Source: Phallusia mammillata (lineage: Eukaryota > Chordata > Ascidiacea > Phlebobranchia > Ascidiidae). Taken from it: a DNA stretch of 64,000 bases. The stretch covers positions 276,633-340,632 of the forward strand of contig QLIY01000036.1 of assembly GCA_003260075.1 (NCBI GenBank), written 5' to 3'. Positions 1 through 11,054 of the stretch are shown here, piece by piece. The position numbers were made by a program, and so were the translations under genes. The notes under the pieces were generated by a model, which was not told the origin of the DNA, made no database searches, and saw nothing but the letters and a program-made list of their open reading frames with translations. Numbering within the stretch: the first letter of the stretch is position 1; every line of letters begins with the position of its first letter.

Positions 1-204
1 TTTGTGTGTTTTGTGTGTTTTTTCAGCTTGTGTGTTTTGTGTGTTTTGTGTGGTTTTTCAGCTTGTGTGTTTTGTGTGTTTTGTGTGGTTTTTCAGCTTG
101 TGTGTTTTGTGTTTGTGTGTTTTGTGTGGTTATTCAGCTTGTGTGTTTTGTGTGTTTTGTGTTTTTTGTATGTTTTGTGTGTGTTTTGTGTGGTTTTTGT
201 TTCA
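1..204. repeat. TG-rich minisatellite
   Basis: Tandem repeat with a CAGCTTGTGTG core beginning near 24, 59, 94 and 135, so unit lengths of 35, 35 and 41 bases built from TTTTGTGTG sub-repeats. The array is cut by the window start and ends near a TTTCAG at about 204. The Cys/Phe/Val-rich reading frames through it (2-357) are open in several frames at once and are by-products of the repeat. Confidence 0.85.
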
Positions 205-288
205 GGCCCCCGAGACCAGAAGACTCTGATCATATTTTCTCAAGCAGAAACATTTATTGCAAAATTTATTTCATTACACCAAGTGCAT

Positions 289-675
289 GACGATAAAACA
301 CAAGTCTCCCTCCTCCCCCTGATGCAAACTCGCGCACACAAGTCTCCCTGCCCCTGATGCAAACCCGTGCCTATCACAAGTCTCCCTCCTCCCCCTGATG
401 CAAACCCGCGCACACAAGTCCCTCCCCGTGATGCAAACCCGCGCCTGTCACAAGTCTCCCTCCCTCAGATGCAAACCCGCGCACACAAGTCTTCCTCCCC
501 CTGATACGAACCCGCGCCCGTCTTTACACGCCTCCCTCCCCCTGATGCAAACCCGAATGCAAACCTGTCCAAAGTCTCCCTCCCCGCGAATGCAAACCCG
601 AGCCTGTCACAAGTCTCCCTCCCCCTGATGCAAACCCGCGCCTGTCACAAGTCTCCATCTCCCTGATACGAACCC
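289..675. repeat. Minisatellite, CTGATGCAAACCCGCGC unit
   Basis: About ten imperfect copies of a 30-40 base unit containing GATGCAAACCCGCGC, then CACAAGTCTCCCTCCCC. Some copies have ATACGAACC instead of ATGCAAACC. GC is higher than in the surroundings. No gene is supported here. ATGCAAA resembles a POU octamer half, but its regular spacing is simply that of the repeat. Confidence 0.85.
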
Positions 676-913
676 GCGCCGAAGGGTGAAACTTCTTCCC
701 ACCCCAATACGCAAGAAAATGCACAAACTCTATTTCACGAACAACACTACAATAAAATAAACTAAATATATTCATCTCCGCTGCAGCAGAATGAAGTTTT
801 GAGAAGCCACGCTTGCCCAAAAAGTCTCGACGAAGCACCAAGCGCAAGAAAGCCAAATAGTAGTAGTATGAATTCGTAAGCAGATTACAACGTTTATTGC
901 GTAAATACGTAGA

Positions 914-1170
914 CAAAATATAAAAACGCTAGTATGTATGGAAACAATATGTATGGAAACAGAAAGAAACATGGTCAAAACATAACGCTAATATGGCGAC
1001 AAATGTGTATGAAAACAGAAAGAAACATGGTCAAAACATAACGCTAATATGGCGACAAATGTGTATGAAAACAGAAAGAAACATGGTCAAAACATAACGC
1101 TAATAAGGGGACAAAATGTGTGAAAACAGAAAGACACATGGTCAAAACATAAGTTACAGCCAAACGAAAA
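914..1170. repeat. 56-bp tandem repeat, four copies
   Basis: The string AACATGGTCAAAACATAA recurs near 969, 1025, 1081 and 1136, giving unit lengths of about 56, 56 and 55 bases. The first three copies are almost identical and the fourth is diverged. No coding potential was noticed. Confidence 0.85.
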
Positions 1171-1600
1171 TATAGACGCTAATATTGCGACAAAACTGAA
1201 GTTTCCATATCAGTTCATCTTCGTCCGACCCAATTTTACTTGTTTATCTGCAAAAATAAAAACCAATAGAGCAGCATCAGGTCGTCACATATTGCATCAT
1301 ATTTCACAATTACGTCAGAACATTACAACATGTAAAGACAGGATAAGGGCCCGTTAAACGGCCTTTCCATGTTGCTATTATTAAAACACAATTTATTTAA
1401 AGACTGACGTGTATAATTAACATTCACTTGCCTTCAGTTTCAGTTGGACGAAATTCAGTCCGCGGTGTTCATGAGAGACAATCCTCGAGGTAGAAAGTTT
1501 TTTTCCTCGCAAGCGGTGAAGGAATATTCTCCTGCAATAAAAAAAAGGTTGTTATTAAGTAGACGCAGTGGTTTCGCAGGTTGTTTAGTAAATTAATTAC

Positions 1601-1664
1601 CTACTTCTTGATGAAGTCTTCCATACAACTGTAGTTTCATGTGACCAGCGCCGGTGCCAAATTT
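1601..1664 (-). pseudogene. Exon-like module, frame disturbed
   Basis: This minus-strand segment lies between TTTTCTAG and GTAATT and is homologous to the open module at 4654-4719 (shared CMEDFIKK region). It differs by a small indel, so the two conserved halves lie in different frames. The copy at about 3000-3065 is similar. I read it as an eroded duplicate of the exon at 4654-4719. Confidence 0.35.
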
Positions 1665-1756
1665 CTAGAAAACAAATACAGTACCAAATATAACATGTAG
1701 GTTATACAATAATTGATGACGAAACAGTGGTATAGGTTATATGGTGGAATAGTTAC

Positions 1757-1835
1757 CTGTCTGTCCATGAACGACTCGATCCCAGCAGTGAATAAAGCAA
1801 CGGTGTCTTGTGAGTGGCGCTGATCAAAGAAGGTT
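1757..1835 (-). CDS. Exon-like module, unknown protein (IESF type)
   Basis: A 79-base open segment on the minus strand lies between a good acceptor (TTTTTTTAAGCAG) and a donor (CAG|GTAACT). It encodes 26 residues containing FFDQRHSQDTVALF and AGIESFMDRQ. It enters in phase 2 and leaves in phase 0. A near copy at about 3160-3240 has a TAA in place of the Gln after HS, and a more distant copy at 4813-4890 is open. I do not recognise the protein. Conserved splice borders in several diverged copies argue for a real exon that has been duplicated. It may belong to a repeated-exon gene or a decayed family. Confidence 0.45.
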
Positions 1836-3760
1836 CTGCTTAAAAAAAGGATAGGATGAAATAAATCTGTCAGTTTGCTACAAAACAACAATACAGTGTA
1901 TCGAATATGACTGTCAACTTACATTCCGAATGGTGTTGTAGAACATAAACTGGATTCCTTCGGGTTTTGTCTTCACAGTTGGTTTTGATGATTGACTAGT
2001 GGTGGTTTGGCGAATGTCTGAAACAAAACTGAAGTTTAAGGAAGTGTTAACTTATAAGAAGCGCAACATAAACTTACATTAGATACGTTAAGTTTCATGT
2101 GTCGTTGAAAAACTGTATTGTCCACGGCTTTCCCATTAAGTTGTTTGATGCTTGTCTAATGCTCCGACAAACATCTGTAAAAAACTGACAGCAGCATTCG
2201 AGTTCGCGATAAAAGTTGTTTTACAATAGGTTATACTTTTACCGTTGCTGGCAACCGAATAGTCAATCACAAGCGACATGCAAAAAACATTACTGCAACA
2301 TGCTAAGGCAACATGCGAAGAAAAACAGCAACTGGAAAATGTTACTTAATATCCTAGGTTTGCTTGTAAACAAGAAACATACCTGCCAATTTTGTCGCTG
2401 TCAAAAAGTCATTGTTGGCGTCTCCCATCGCCGACGCCTAAAAACGCTAATGCACCAACCTGCAAAGAAACTTAGCATAACATCATTTGTTGTCAAAAAA
2501 AAAAGAAAGTTGGTACAAAACTTACTGCAAAGTAAGACGTGATATGGTTTCAGCTTTTGTATAGTCGTCCCTCATCGTGCAACAAAACTGAAGTTTCCAT
2601 ATCAGTTCATCTTCGTCCGACCCAATTTTACTTGTTTATCTGCAAAAATAAAAACCAATAGAGCAGCATCAGGTCGTCACATATTGCATCATATTTCACA
2701 ATTACGTCAGAACATTACAACATGTAAAGACAGGATAAGGGCCCGTTAAACGGCCTTTCCATGTTGCTATTATTAAAACACAATATATTTAAAGACTGAC
2801 GTGTATAGTTAACATATACTTGCCTTCAGTTTCAGTTGGACGAAATTCAGTCCTCGGCGTTCACGAGAGACAATCCTTGAGGTAGAAAGTTTTTTCCTCG
2901 CCAGCGGTGAAGGAATATTCTCCTGCAATAAAATTAAGGTTGTTATTACGAAGTAAAAGAGACGCAGTGGTTTCGTAGGGTGTTTAGTAAATTAATTACC
3001 TACTTCTTTAATGAAGTCTTCCATACAGCTGTGGTTTCATGTGACCAGCGCCGGTGACAAATTTCTAGAAAACAAATACAGTATCAAATATAACATGTAG
3101 GTTATCAATCACTGATGACGAAACAGTGGCACAGGTTATGTGGTGGAGTAGTTACCTGTTATCGATGAACGACTCGATCCCAGCAGTGAATAAAGTAACG
3201 GTGTCTTATGAGTGGCGCTGGTCGAAGAAGGTTCTGCTTAAAAAATACAGGATGAAATAAATCAGTCAGTTTGCTACAAAACAACAATACAGTGTATCGA
3301 ATATGACTGTCAACTTTGATGTTTGACTGGTGGCGGTTTGGCGAATGTCTGAAACAAAACTGAAGTTTAAGGAAGTGTTAACTTATAAGAAGCGCAACAT
3401 AAACTTACATTAGATACGTTAAGTTTCATGTGTCGATGAAAAACTGTATTGTCCACGGTTTTCCCATTAAGTTGTTTGATGCTTGTCTAATGCTCCGACA
3501 AACCCCTGTAACAAAACTGACAGCAGCATTCGAGTTCACGATAAAAGTTGTTTTACAATAGATTATACTTCTACCGTTGCTGGCAACCGAATAGTCAATC
3601 ACAAGCGACATGCAAAAAACATTAGTGCAACATGCAAAGGCAATATGCGAAGAACAACAAGAAGTTTGCTATTCGTTGCAGTAACTGGAAAATGTTACTT
3701 AATATCCTAGGTTTGCTTCCCGACGCCTAAAAACACAAATGTACCAATCTGCAAAGAAAT

Positions 3761-3761
3761 N
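3761..3761. other. Single ambiguous base at a duplication join
   Basis: The only n in the window. The sequence to its right (GCTTGTCTAATGCTCCGAC) repeats sequence already present at about 3482 and 2150, so it marks a join between two overlapping copies, much as the G-runs do elsewhere. Confidence 0.8.
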
Positions 3762-4161
3762 GCTTGTCTAATGCTCCGACAAACATCTGTAAAAAACTGA
3801 CAGCAGCATTGGAGTTCACGATAAAAGTAACTTTACAAAGGTTTATACTTCTACCGTTGCTGAAAACCAAATAGTCAATCGAGTGAAATGCAAAACCGTA
3901 AGTGCAACATGCAAGCAACAAGAACAACAAGCAGTTTTCTATTTGTCGCAGCAACGAGAAAATGCTTACTCAATATCCTAGGTTTGCTTGTAAACAAGAA
4001 ACATACCTGCCAATTTTGTCGCTGTCAAAAAGTCATTGTTGGCGTCTCCCATCGCCGACGCCTAAAACACTAATGCACCAACCTGCAAAGAAACTCAGCA
4101 TAACAACATTTGTCGTTACAAAAAAGAAAGTTGGTACAAAACTTACTGCAAAGTAAGACGT

Positions 4162-4563
4162 GGGGGGGGGGGAATACATGAAATAACATTGTTATCAAAT
4201 ATCAGCAATAACCATCCTTTGCATGTAGCAAAAGGTTGTTAACTTACATCCAACACCGCTACTTATGAACCAGGGGGGGGGGGTTTACTTGTTCATCTGT
4301 AAAACAAAAACCAATAGAGCAGCATCAGGTCGTCACAATTTGCATGATATTTGGGGGGGGGGGGGGGGGGGGGGGGGGGGATACTTGCCTTCAGTTTCAG
4401 TTGGACGAAATTCAGCCGAGTCCGCGGTGTTCACGAGAGAAAATCCTTGACGTAGAAGCTTTTTTCCTCGAAAGCAATGAAGGATAGCCTTCTGGAATCA
4501 AATGAAAGTTGGTACGAAGTGAAAAAGACAGTGGTTTCGTAGGGTGGTTTTGGGGGGGGGGGG
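4162..4563. other. Cluster of four G-runs joining small fragments
   Basis: G-runs at 4162-4172, 4273-4283, 4353-4380 and 4552-4563. The fragment 4173-4272 repeats 5132-5226. The fragment 4284-4352 repeats the 1239/2630 region. The fragment starting at 4564 repeats 4474-4551 with few changes. This is the pattern of short allelic contigs laid end to end with G filler rather than natural sequence. Confidence 0.8.
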
Positions 4564-4653
4564 AAAGCAATGAAGGATAGCCTCCTGGAATCAAATAAAA
4601 GTTGGTACGAAGTGAAAAAGACAGTGGTTTCGTAGGGTGGTTTTGTTAATCAC

Positions 4654-4719
4654 TTGTTTCTTGATGAAGTCTTCCATACAAATGTGGTTGTTATGTTGAG
4701 CAGTGCCAGTGCACAATTT
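4654..4719 (-). CDS. Exon-like module (CMEDFIKKQ type)
   Basis: A 66-base open minus-strand segment in phase 0 at both ends, between TTTTCTAG and a GTGATT donor. It encodes 22 residues with two cysteines, beginning KLCTGTAQ and ending CMEDFIKKQ. It follows the module at 4813-4890 in transcription order and is phase-compatible with it. Copies near 1601, 3005 and 5935 are frame-disturbed. Protein family not recognised. Confidence 0.4.
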
Positions 4720-4812
4720 CTAGAAAACAAATACAGTATCAAATACAAAGTTCAGGCATGTGTGAAGGGTTATTAAAATACAGTGGCATAAGTTATGTGG
4801 TGGATTAATTAC

Positions 4813-4890
4813 CTGTTTATCGATGAACGACTCGATTCCAGCACTCTTGAATCCAGCAATGGTTTCTAGTAAGTGGCGCTGGTCGAGGAT
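4813..4890 (-). CDS. Exon-like module (IESF type)
   Basis: Open minus-strand segment containing LDQRHLLETIAGF and AGIESFIDKQ, ending at a GTAATT donor. It is homologous to 1757-1835. The acceptor is uncertain: the stronger upstream CAG would bring in a TAG, so I placed the border at the weaker AATAG. Family unknown. Confidence 0.35.
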
Positions 4891-5234
4891 CTATTCTCCA
4901 AGACGTCTGTTACAAAACAAGATTGCAGATAAAATGCAGAAATAATATTTTTTGTCACACACAGAAAAAAACTGCACTGCAATTCTTATTTGACTCTTAC
5001 ACTGTCCGTTGTAATGACCTGTGAAAGAACTGTTGGTCAGGGATTCGCCGTCTTAGCTCTAGGATTTAACGTTAGGATCCCTGCGGTCCTGCAAGACACC
5101 ACAGATCGAAGAATCTAAATAAAAAAATACATGAAATTACATTGTTATCAAATATCAGCAATAACCATCCTTTGCATATAGCAAAAGGTTGTTAACTTAC
5201 ATCCAACACCGCTACTTATGAACCAGATTCCTCC

Positions 5235-5310
5235 ACTTTTTTACTGGCTTCGGAACATAAAGTTGAAGCGTAGATTGACTAGCATCTGCAACAAAACTTA
5301 CAGCAAAATT
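5235..5310 (-). pseudogene. Broken copy of the C-rich exon module
   Basis: Minus-strand segment after TTGTTGCAG, homologous to 6457-6541. In the matching frame (SIYASTLCSEASKK) it contains TAG and TAA stops, so it is a decayed or pseudogenic copy. Splice-like borders are still visible. Confidence 0.4.
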
Positions 5311-6045
5311 TGGATGTACAAGCCGGCACGAGACTAAATTATGGTAATTTACTGTTTTATCCATGCTGTAAATTGCAAGAACACACGTGACACGAAAAAT
5401 GTAAAGTGCAACATGTCAAATCACCATGCAAAATTAGATAACTAGCTACACTACAACTTAACTATTGGGTCTTTCTTGAACTCTTTTCCTGAGTCCTAAA
5501 ATATAAAAGCAAAAAGTCAACCAGTTTGCACACACATTTACGTTGTCCGTTTCCAACAAACAAATCACCTCGACTTTTTCGGTTGTAAAGTAATCTTTGA
5601 TCGTCTTAATTTACTTTATATTACGTTTGAACATTACAACACGTAAAGAAATGATAAGTGCACGTTAAACGGCCTTACCATGTTGGCATTATTAAAAGAA
5701 CACTTTTATTAAATATATTGTTTGACGTATAGTAGTTAACACTTGCCTTCAGTTTCAATTTGACGAAATACAGCTGATTTTGCGGTGTTAACGATAGAAA
5801 ATCCTTGACATAGAAAGTTTTTTCCTCACAAGCGGTGAAAGATTATTTTCCTGCATTAAAATTGAAGTTGTTATTACGCAGCGAAAGCGACCCAGTGGTT
5901 TCGCGGGGTGTTTAGTAAATTACATACTTATTAATGAAGTCTTCCATACAGCTGTGGTTTCATGTGAGCAGCGCCGATGCCAAATATGTCTCGTCAGAAT
6001 ACATTCTCCAATGCGTCTGTTACAATACAAGATTGCAGATAAAAA

Positions 6046-6286
6046 TACAGAAACAGTATTTTTTGTCACACACACAAAAAAACTAAACGTACAGCACTGC
6101 AATGCTCATTTGACTCTACACTTTCCGTTGTACTAACCTGTAAAGAATCTGTTGTTCAGGGGGGGGGGGGTACAGAAACAGTATTTTTTGTCACACACAC
6201 ACAAAAAACTAAACGTACAGCACTCCAATGCTCATTTAACTCTACACTTTCCGTTGTACTAACCTGTAAAGAATCTGTTGTTCAGG
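6046..6286. repeat. Duplicated block around a G-run
   Basis: Sequence 6046-6158 is repeated almost exactly at 6171-6286, separated by G at 6159-6170. Differences are single bases and one CA unit. Most likely two alleles of one locus placed side by side. Confidence 0.8.
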
Positions 6287-6456
6287 AATTTGCCGTCTTG
6301 GCTCTAGGATTTAACTGTAGGTAGAGGATCCCTGCGGTCATACACGATAGCACAGGTCGATGGATCTAAAATAAATGACAAAAATGCCGAAAATAACAAT
6401 GTTATCACATATCAGCAATAACTAACCTTTGCATGCAGAAAAAGGTGTTTACTTAC

Positions 6457-6541
6457 CTCCATCATGGCCGCACATAAACCGGACTTCTTCATTGCTTCAC
6501 CAGCGTCGGAACAGAAAGTAGAAGAGTAGGTTGACAAACAT
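6457..6541 (-). CDS. Exon-like module (C..STYSSTFCSDAG type)
   Basis: An 85-base open minus-strand segment between TTGTTGCAG and a consensus GTAAGT donor. It encodes 28 residues with three cysteines: CLSTYSSTFCSDAGEAMKK followed by SGLCAAMME. It enters in phase 2 and leaves in phase 0. It is homologous to the broken 5235-5310 copy and more distantly to 8460-8533, 10974-11054 and 12031-12111, whose core is FLRSIEACKAV. Unknown family; the pattern suggests a small helical cysteine-containing unit (inference). Confidence 0.45.
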
Positions 6542-6580
6542 CTGCAACAAAACTTACAGCAGAATTTGATGTACAAACCG

Positions 6581-6969
6581 AATTGAGACAATATCGATTG
6601 TTCCCTATGCTCAACTGAAGAACATACGTGACATGCAAAATATGCAGTGTAACATGCCAAACACCATGCAAAATTAGAATACTCGCCATACTTAACTATT
6701 GGATCTTTCCTGAACTTTTGTCACCGATTATGCGGCGTTGGTGCACCATGATGCTTCCCAAATCCAATCGGGGGGGGGGGAATTGAGACAATATCGATTG
6801 TTCCCTATGCTCAACTGAAGAACATACGTGACATGCAAAATATGCAGTGTAAAATGCCAAACACCATGCAAAATTAGAATACTCGCTATACTTAACTATT
6901 GGATCTTTCCTGAACTTTTGCCACCGATTATGCGGCGTTGGTGCACCATGATGCTTCCCAAATCCAATC
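6581..6969. repeat. Duplicated block around a G-run
   Basis: Sequence 6581-6769 recurs at 6781-6969 with only a handful of substitutions, separated by G at 6770-6780. Allelic side-by-side join is the simplest reading. Confidence 0.85.
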
Positions 6970-7396
6970 TTTCAGGTAGCAACGTAAGAAAATACCAGGA
7001 GTCCTGAAATATAAAAGTACAAAGTCAGCCAGTTTGAACCTACATTTCAGTTTTTCATTTTCAACAAACAAAAAAACACCTGGCATTTTGGTTATGCAGT
7101 CAACTTTGGTGGTCTCTCATCATCCAAGTCTTCTTTACCACGAGTTACTGCAACAAAATTGTCATAAAACAAACCTGCTGCACACAAAGGGGCCAAGTGC
7201 CAAAAATATACAACTAAAGACGCCCAAGGCAAACTAAAAAACAAACTTACAGACGAGGGAAAATTTGATGTATAATTTTTGACATGCAATGCAGAAAAAG
7301 AGAAGTCTGATGAAGTGAATCCTCGTTCGGTTGTGATCAGAAAAGTCCTCATAAGGTATGTTGTTAACCTACACAAAAACAAACCGGGATGACGGG

Positions 7397-8273
7397 TTTA
7401 GAAAACTGCCAATTGCAGAGAAAAGTCTTATATTTGTTTTGATTTTGGCAAACAGCATTACCTGTATCCAATTAGCTGTAAATTTTTTTGGTTGTCTCTC
7501 CTCGCAAAACCTTCTTCACCACAAGTTACTAGAGAAAGAACGACAGATTTACAAGATGCACACAAACAGACCAAACAGCAAACTTGGCATTACAAAACAG
7601 ATTGAAACTTTCACAAATTTATGTAGGAAATTCAAAACTCCCAGTAACAAAACTCACAGGTGGAGTATAAAGAGATTTTGTTCGTCATCCATTAACCTCT
7701 GATGAACAGATGCCTCCTCACGTGACAAACTCCAAGACCCCTGTAGCACAAATCCGTTCATATGCTGCCTCATGCGGATGAAAAATCATACCAATAATGT
7801 TTTACAGCAAAACACATAGCAAAAGCAAACACTGAACACGTTAGAAGAAGCGATACGTATGTCAAGTTGAAAGATTGTTTACTCACATCTCAGGGGGGGG
7901 GGGGTTTAGAAAACTGCCAATTGCAGAGAAAAGTCTTATGTTTGTTGTGTTTTTGGCGAACAACATTACCTGTATCCAATTCGCTGTAAATCTTTTTGGT
8001 CGTCTCTCCTCGCAAAACCTTCTTCACTACGAGTTACTAGAGAAAAAAACGACAGATTTAAGAGCTGTACACAAACAGACCAAACAACAAACTTGGCATT
8101 ACAAAACAGATTGAATTTATGTAAGAAATTCAAAAATTCCAGTAACAAAACTCACAGGTGGAGTGTAATGTGATTCGGTTCAGCATCAATTAAGCAGAGA
8201 GTCTCTGATGAACAAATGCCTCCTCACGTGACAAACTCCAAGACCCCTGTAGCACAAATCCGTGGGGGGGGGG
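7397..8273. repeat. Duplicated block with two G-runs
   Basis: The block starting TTTAGAAAACTGCCAATTGCAG at 7397 is repeated from 7905 after G at 7893-7904. The second copy ends at 8263, at the point matching about 7759, where G 8264-8273 follows. The next fragment (TACTGAACAC) continues from sequence equivalent to about 7829. About 3-5 percent differences are visible by eye, with small indels. Confidence 0.75.
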
Positions 8274-8459
8274 TACTGAACACATTAGTTATCCTAGGTC
8301 TTTATAAAAATATTGTGCGGTGTTTTACCTGTGAAGGAGGTAATTCTTATCGAAGAATCCTTTGGAAGCAATGGACGAAGGTACTATAAAGAAAAAAGAG
8401 AGAGATAAATATCCAAAAAGAAGCGATACGTATGTCAAGTTGAAAGATTGTTTACTCAC

Positions 8460-8533
8460 ATCTCACATGTGCGCAAATGAACCTTCACTGCTTTGCAGGC
8501 TTCGATGCTTCGTAGAAAATAAGATGAAAAAGT
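8460..8533 (-). CDS. Exon-like module (FLRSIEACKAV type)
   Basis: A 74-base minus-strand segment between TTGCAG and a GTGAGT donor. Open as TFSSYFLRSIEACKAVKVHL then RTCE. The run of T near its start varies by one base among the copies at 10974-11054 and 12031-12111, changing the entry phase, so at least one copy is frame-shifted or mis-assembled. Family unknown. Confidence 0.4.
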
Positions 8534-8707
8534 CTGCAACAAAGTATTTGTGCAGCATTAAACGTTACAACTATTTGAATCTTAACAGTTTTTAATACGC
8601 TTACTAATAGTCATAACACACGTGACATGCAAAACATTAAGTGCAGCATACCAAGTCACCATGCAAACTAAAATTCTTACTATGCTACGACTTTAGATTA
8701 ACTTAAC

Positions 8708-8771
8708 TTGTTTCTGTGAAGGGATTTCCATTTCGGTTGTCCTACTACACGATCCGCGTATTGTTGTCTTC
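8708..8771 (-). CDS. Exon-like module (RTTEMEI type)
   Basis: A 64-base open minus-strand segment between TTTTACAG and a GTTAAG donor. It encodes 21 residues beginning KTTIRGSCSRTTEMEI and ending QKQ, entering in phase 2 and leaving in phase 0. Close copies are at 11229-11292 and 12285-12348. Diverged copies, with the core RR(T/A)K(I/M)E kept, are at about 14770-14860, 18240-18305, 19740-19815 and 20172-20232. Persistence of the motif, length and borders supports a real exon family. Function unknown. Confidence 0.5.
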
Positions 8772-8972
8772 CTGTAAAACAAAAGCAGTACCAAGAAACG
8801 CGCCAGACAATACTAAGTCTAATTTATTTATATTATTTAGGTGTGCACTCATCACTCATGCTGACAACCAACAGACAGTGTGACATGCAACATGACAAAG
8901 CTCCATACAAAGTGTGAAACTATAATATAACTTAATAATAAGCCTCAAAAACCTTAAAAACGAATATGACTT

Positions 8973-9398
8973 TTGGCTCTACGCGACTCTTTCCTGTAAA
9001 AACAAAATAAAGCAGCAATAAGAAACACAACGCTGTATTTAATTCAACTCACACTATACGTTTTAAGTAACGTGCAAAGATAGAATATGTGCACGATAGG
9101 GGGGGGGGTTGGCTCTACGCGACTCTTTCCTGTAAAAACAAATAAAGCAGCAACAAGAAACACAACGCTGTATTTAATTCAACTCACACTATACGTTGTA
9201 AGTAACGTGCAAAGATCGAATATGTGCACGATATACCATCTTTGCTTGTTCTTGACTAAATCTGGGCGATTCATTAACAGAGTTTGAATAAACATTTACA
9301 TGCCGGCAAGATGGGGGGGGGGTATCTTTGCTTGTTCTTGACTAAATCTAGGCGATTCATTAACAGAGTTTGAATAAACATTTACATGCCGGCAAGAT
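8973..9398. repeat. Duplicated fragments around two G-runs
   Basis: TTGGCTCTACGCGACTCTTT occurs at 8973 and at 9109, after G 9099-9108. The stretch 9237-9312 is repeated from 9323, after G 9313-9322. The right copies then continue into single-copy sequence. Confidence 0.75.
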
Positions 9399-9499
9399 TT
9401 TTGTAAATCAGAAAATTCCATGTTTCATGCGACCAATTGTCCACCGGCAGTTTAACCATCATAGGATGTACGAAAATCCAAACAAAGCCTAAAACAAAA
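9382..9499 (-). CDS. Exon-like module (FVHP type), possible terminal exon
   Basis: After the acceptor TTTTGTTTTAG the minus strand is open as FVWIFVHPMMVKLPVDNW and on to a TAA after GGCM, with a possible donor GTAAAT just before that stop. The homologous copy at 15348-15421 reads FVQTFVHPVVVRAHSEQ. Copies near 12.83 kb and 17.95 kb carry stops or shifts. Family unknown. Confidence 0.35.
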
Positions 9500-9654
9500 C
9501 ATTCCACCATGTATCTACATCGCAACAGTGCCATGTATTTAGAAAAGCTAATGTAATCTGTCGGTATCGCTGCAGAAGCAAACAAGTATGTACCTCAGTT
9601 TACTTTATATAGATCCCGATAAATTTATAAAACATTGTAAAAGAATAAAATTAC

Positions 9655-9785
9655 CTGCAGATCTTATTCGCCCATCCAAGAATGACCGACTGCATGCGCT
9701 CAAGGTATGACGGTTTTCTTTTTTCCTTTAGTCTTCCACCAATCAGAACGCTTGCCTTTGAAACGGCACACGGATGTTGCAACAA
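9655..9785 (-). CDS. Longest exon-like module (SVILGW type)
   Basis: A 131-base minus-strand segment between TTTTCTACCAG and a GTAATT donor. One frame is fully open for 43 residues (LLQHPCAVSKASVLIGGRLK near the start, MQSVILGWANKIC at the end). A second frame reads VATSVCRFKGKRSDWWKTK and then stops. Both frames find partial matches in the related stretches at about 15.8, 17.3 and 21.0 kb (KR.DWSK in one frame, SVIL in the other), so the true frame is uncertain. Unknown protein. Confidence 0.35.
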
Positions 9786-10002
9786 CTGGTAGAAAATAAA
9801 AGAATCAAACATCATCTCTCACATCCCGAGAAATCGCGCAATACATCGTTCTGAAGTTTGTGTTGAATCAGACAAGCAGCTAAAAAGTCAGCTTTTATAA
9901 GGCATTTAAGTCTCATGAAGCAAGTAAGGCATAAAGTTAAAATATTTTTTTCCTATTTTAAAATCATTTCGACATACTATATATATTTAATAACCTTCCA
10001 TA

Positions 10003-10270
10003 GGGGGGGGGGGTATTTTTTTTCCATTTTAAAATGATTTCGACATGATATATATCAATATTTAATAACCTTCCATAAAAAATGTGAAACAACATATGCC
10101 TTAAGATCAAGGCTTTTGCTAACAAGTAATTAGAGGTGTACCCTCGCGAAATTCGAAGGGGGGGGGGCAATCAGCTTTTATAAGGCATTTAAGTCTCATT
10201 TAAGTCTTCCATTTCAAAATGATTTCGACATGCTATATATATCTAATAAGCTTTCATAAAAAATGTAAAA
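10003..10270. repeat. Short duplicated fragments around two G-runs
   Basis: G-runs lie at 10003-10013 and 10158-10167. The fragments 9955-10002, 10014-10157 and 10168-10330 overlap each other in sequence (TTTCGACATGCTATATATAT and GTAATTAGAGGTG recur in order). Most likely three overlapping allelic pieces of one segment. Confidence 0.7.
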
Positions 10271-10309
10271 CAACATTTGCCTTATGATCCAGGCTTTCGC
10301 TAACAAGTA

Positions 10310-10392
10310 ATTAGAGGTGAACCCTCGCGAAATTCGAACCCGAATCCTTGAAACCTTCGCACAGGAACTTAACCACTATACTATGTATGTCG
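10310..10392 (-). repeat. tRNA-derived SINE-like element
   Basis: On the minus strand there is an A-box-like TAGTATAGTGGTTAAGT followed about 30 bases later by a B-box-like GGGTTCGAATTTC. The T-arm and acceptor stems do not pair well, so it is not a credible functional tRNA. The same unit occurs at 13704-13790, and a truncated end lies next to the G-run at 10158. Confidence 0.5.
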
Positions 10393-10973
10393 ACGGCAAA
10401 CGTCTCCAAATCGACAACTTTTTTAGCATAGACTAAAATAGTTATGTGGTGGTTCATGGTCTTGTTTAATACGTCTTTCCAGACTTACTGAATTCTTGAC
10501 TTTCTTTTTTCATTCTTATGAGCGACGAGACTCTTTTCTTTCATTCTTCGGCCCTCTCAAAAGTCGCAATGCGTCTACTAAAGAAAGAACGACAGGTAGC
10601 AAACTTTGAGCACGTACAAAAAATGGTGCTGACCAGCAAGTCAGGGAAGTTACCTTAATCTTTCCCACTGTAAATTTTCTTTCGTCGTTCTCGCAAGCCT
10701 TTCTTCACCACGAGTTACTGAAGAACGAATGACAAATATTGGCATTAGAAAACAGATGAAACTTTCAAAAAATTAAATCAAAAATCCCTGAAACCAACCT
10801 CACAGGTGAAGTATAATAGGATTTGGATTGGTAGCAAAAGCAAATACATTTAATTACTAACCTTTGAAAGATGCATTTCTGGTTTAAGGATCCTTACGGT
10901 CAATTGGGAAGCAGTAGTCGAAAGTACTAAAAAACGGTCGTTATTATGCCAAGTTATAACTATATTTACTTAC

Positions 10974-11054
10974 ATTTATGAACCTGTAGTTTGCGCATAT
11001 TAACCTCCACTGCTTTGCAGGCTTCGATGCTTCGTAGAAAATGAGATGAAAAGT
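10974..11054 (-). CDS. Exon-like module (FLRSIEACKAV type)
   Basis: An 81-base open minus-strand segment between TTGCAG and a GTAAGT donor, phase 1 at both ends. It encodes FSSHFLRSIEACKAVEVNM and then RKLQVHK. The copy at 12031-12111 is the same length with six or so residue changes. It may be the other allele rather than a second gene copy. Family unknown. Confidence 0.45.

Larger units (their letters stand above)
1191..3760. repeat. Large direct repeat (offset about 1.39 kb)
   Basis: CAAAACTGAAGTTTCC starts at 1191 and again at 2583, and the following kilobase stays highly similar (blocks 1191-2300 and 2583-3640). A third partial copy follows the single n at 3761 and runs to about 4150. 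Each copy carries the same exon-like modules on the minus strand. Unlike most duplications here there is no G-run between the first two copies, so this pair may be a genuine tandem duplication, although an allelic overlap cannot be excluded. Confidence 0.75.

Noticed and set aside
2..357. Cys/Phe/Val-rich frames at the left edge
   Set aside because: They run through a TTTTGTGTG minisatellite and are open in three frames at once, so they reflect repeat composition and not a gene.
289..675. CRISPR-like array
   Set aside because: Units are adjacent and degenerate with no unique spacers of constant length; an ordinary minisatellite in an animal genome.
10310..10392. Functional tRNA gene
   Set aside because: A- and B-box-like strings are present, but the T-arm and acceptor stem do not pair.
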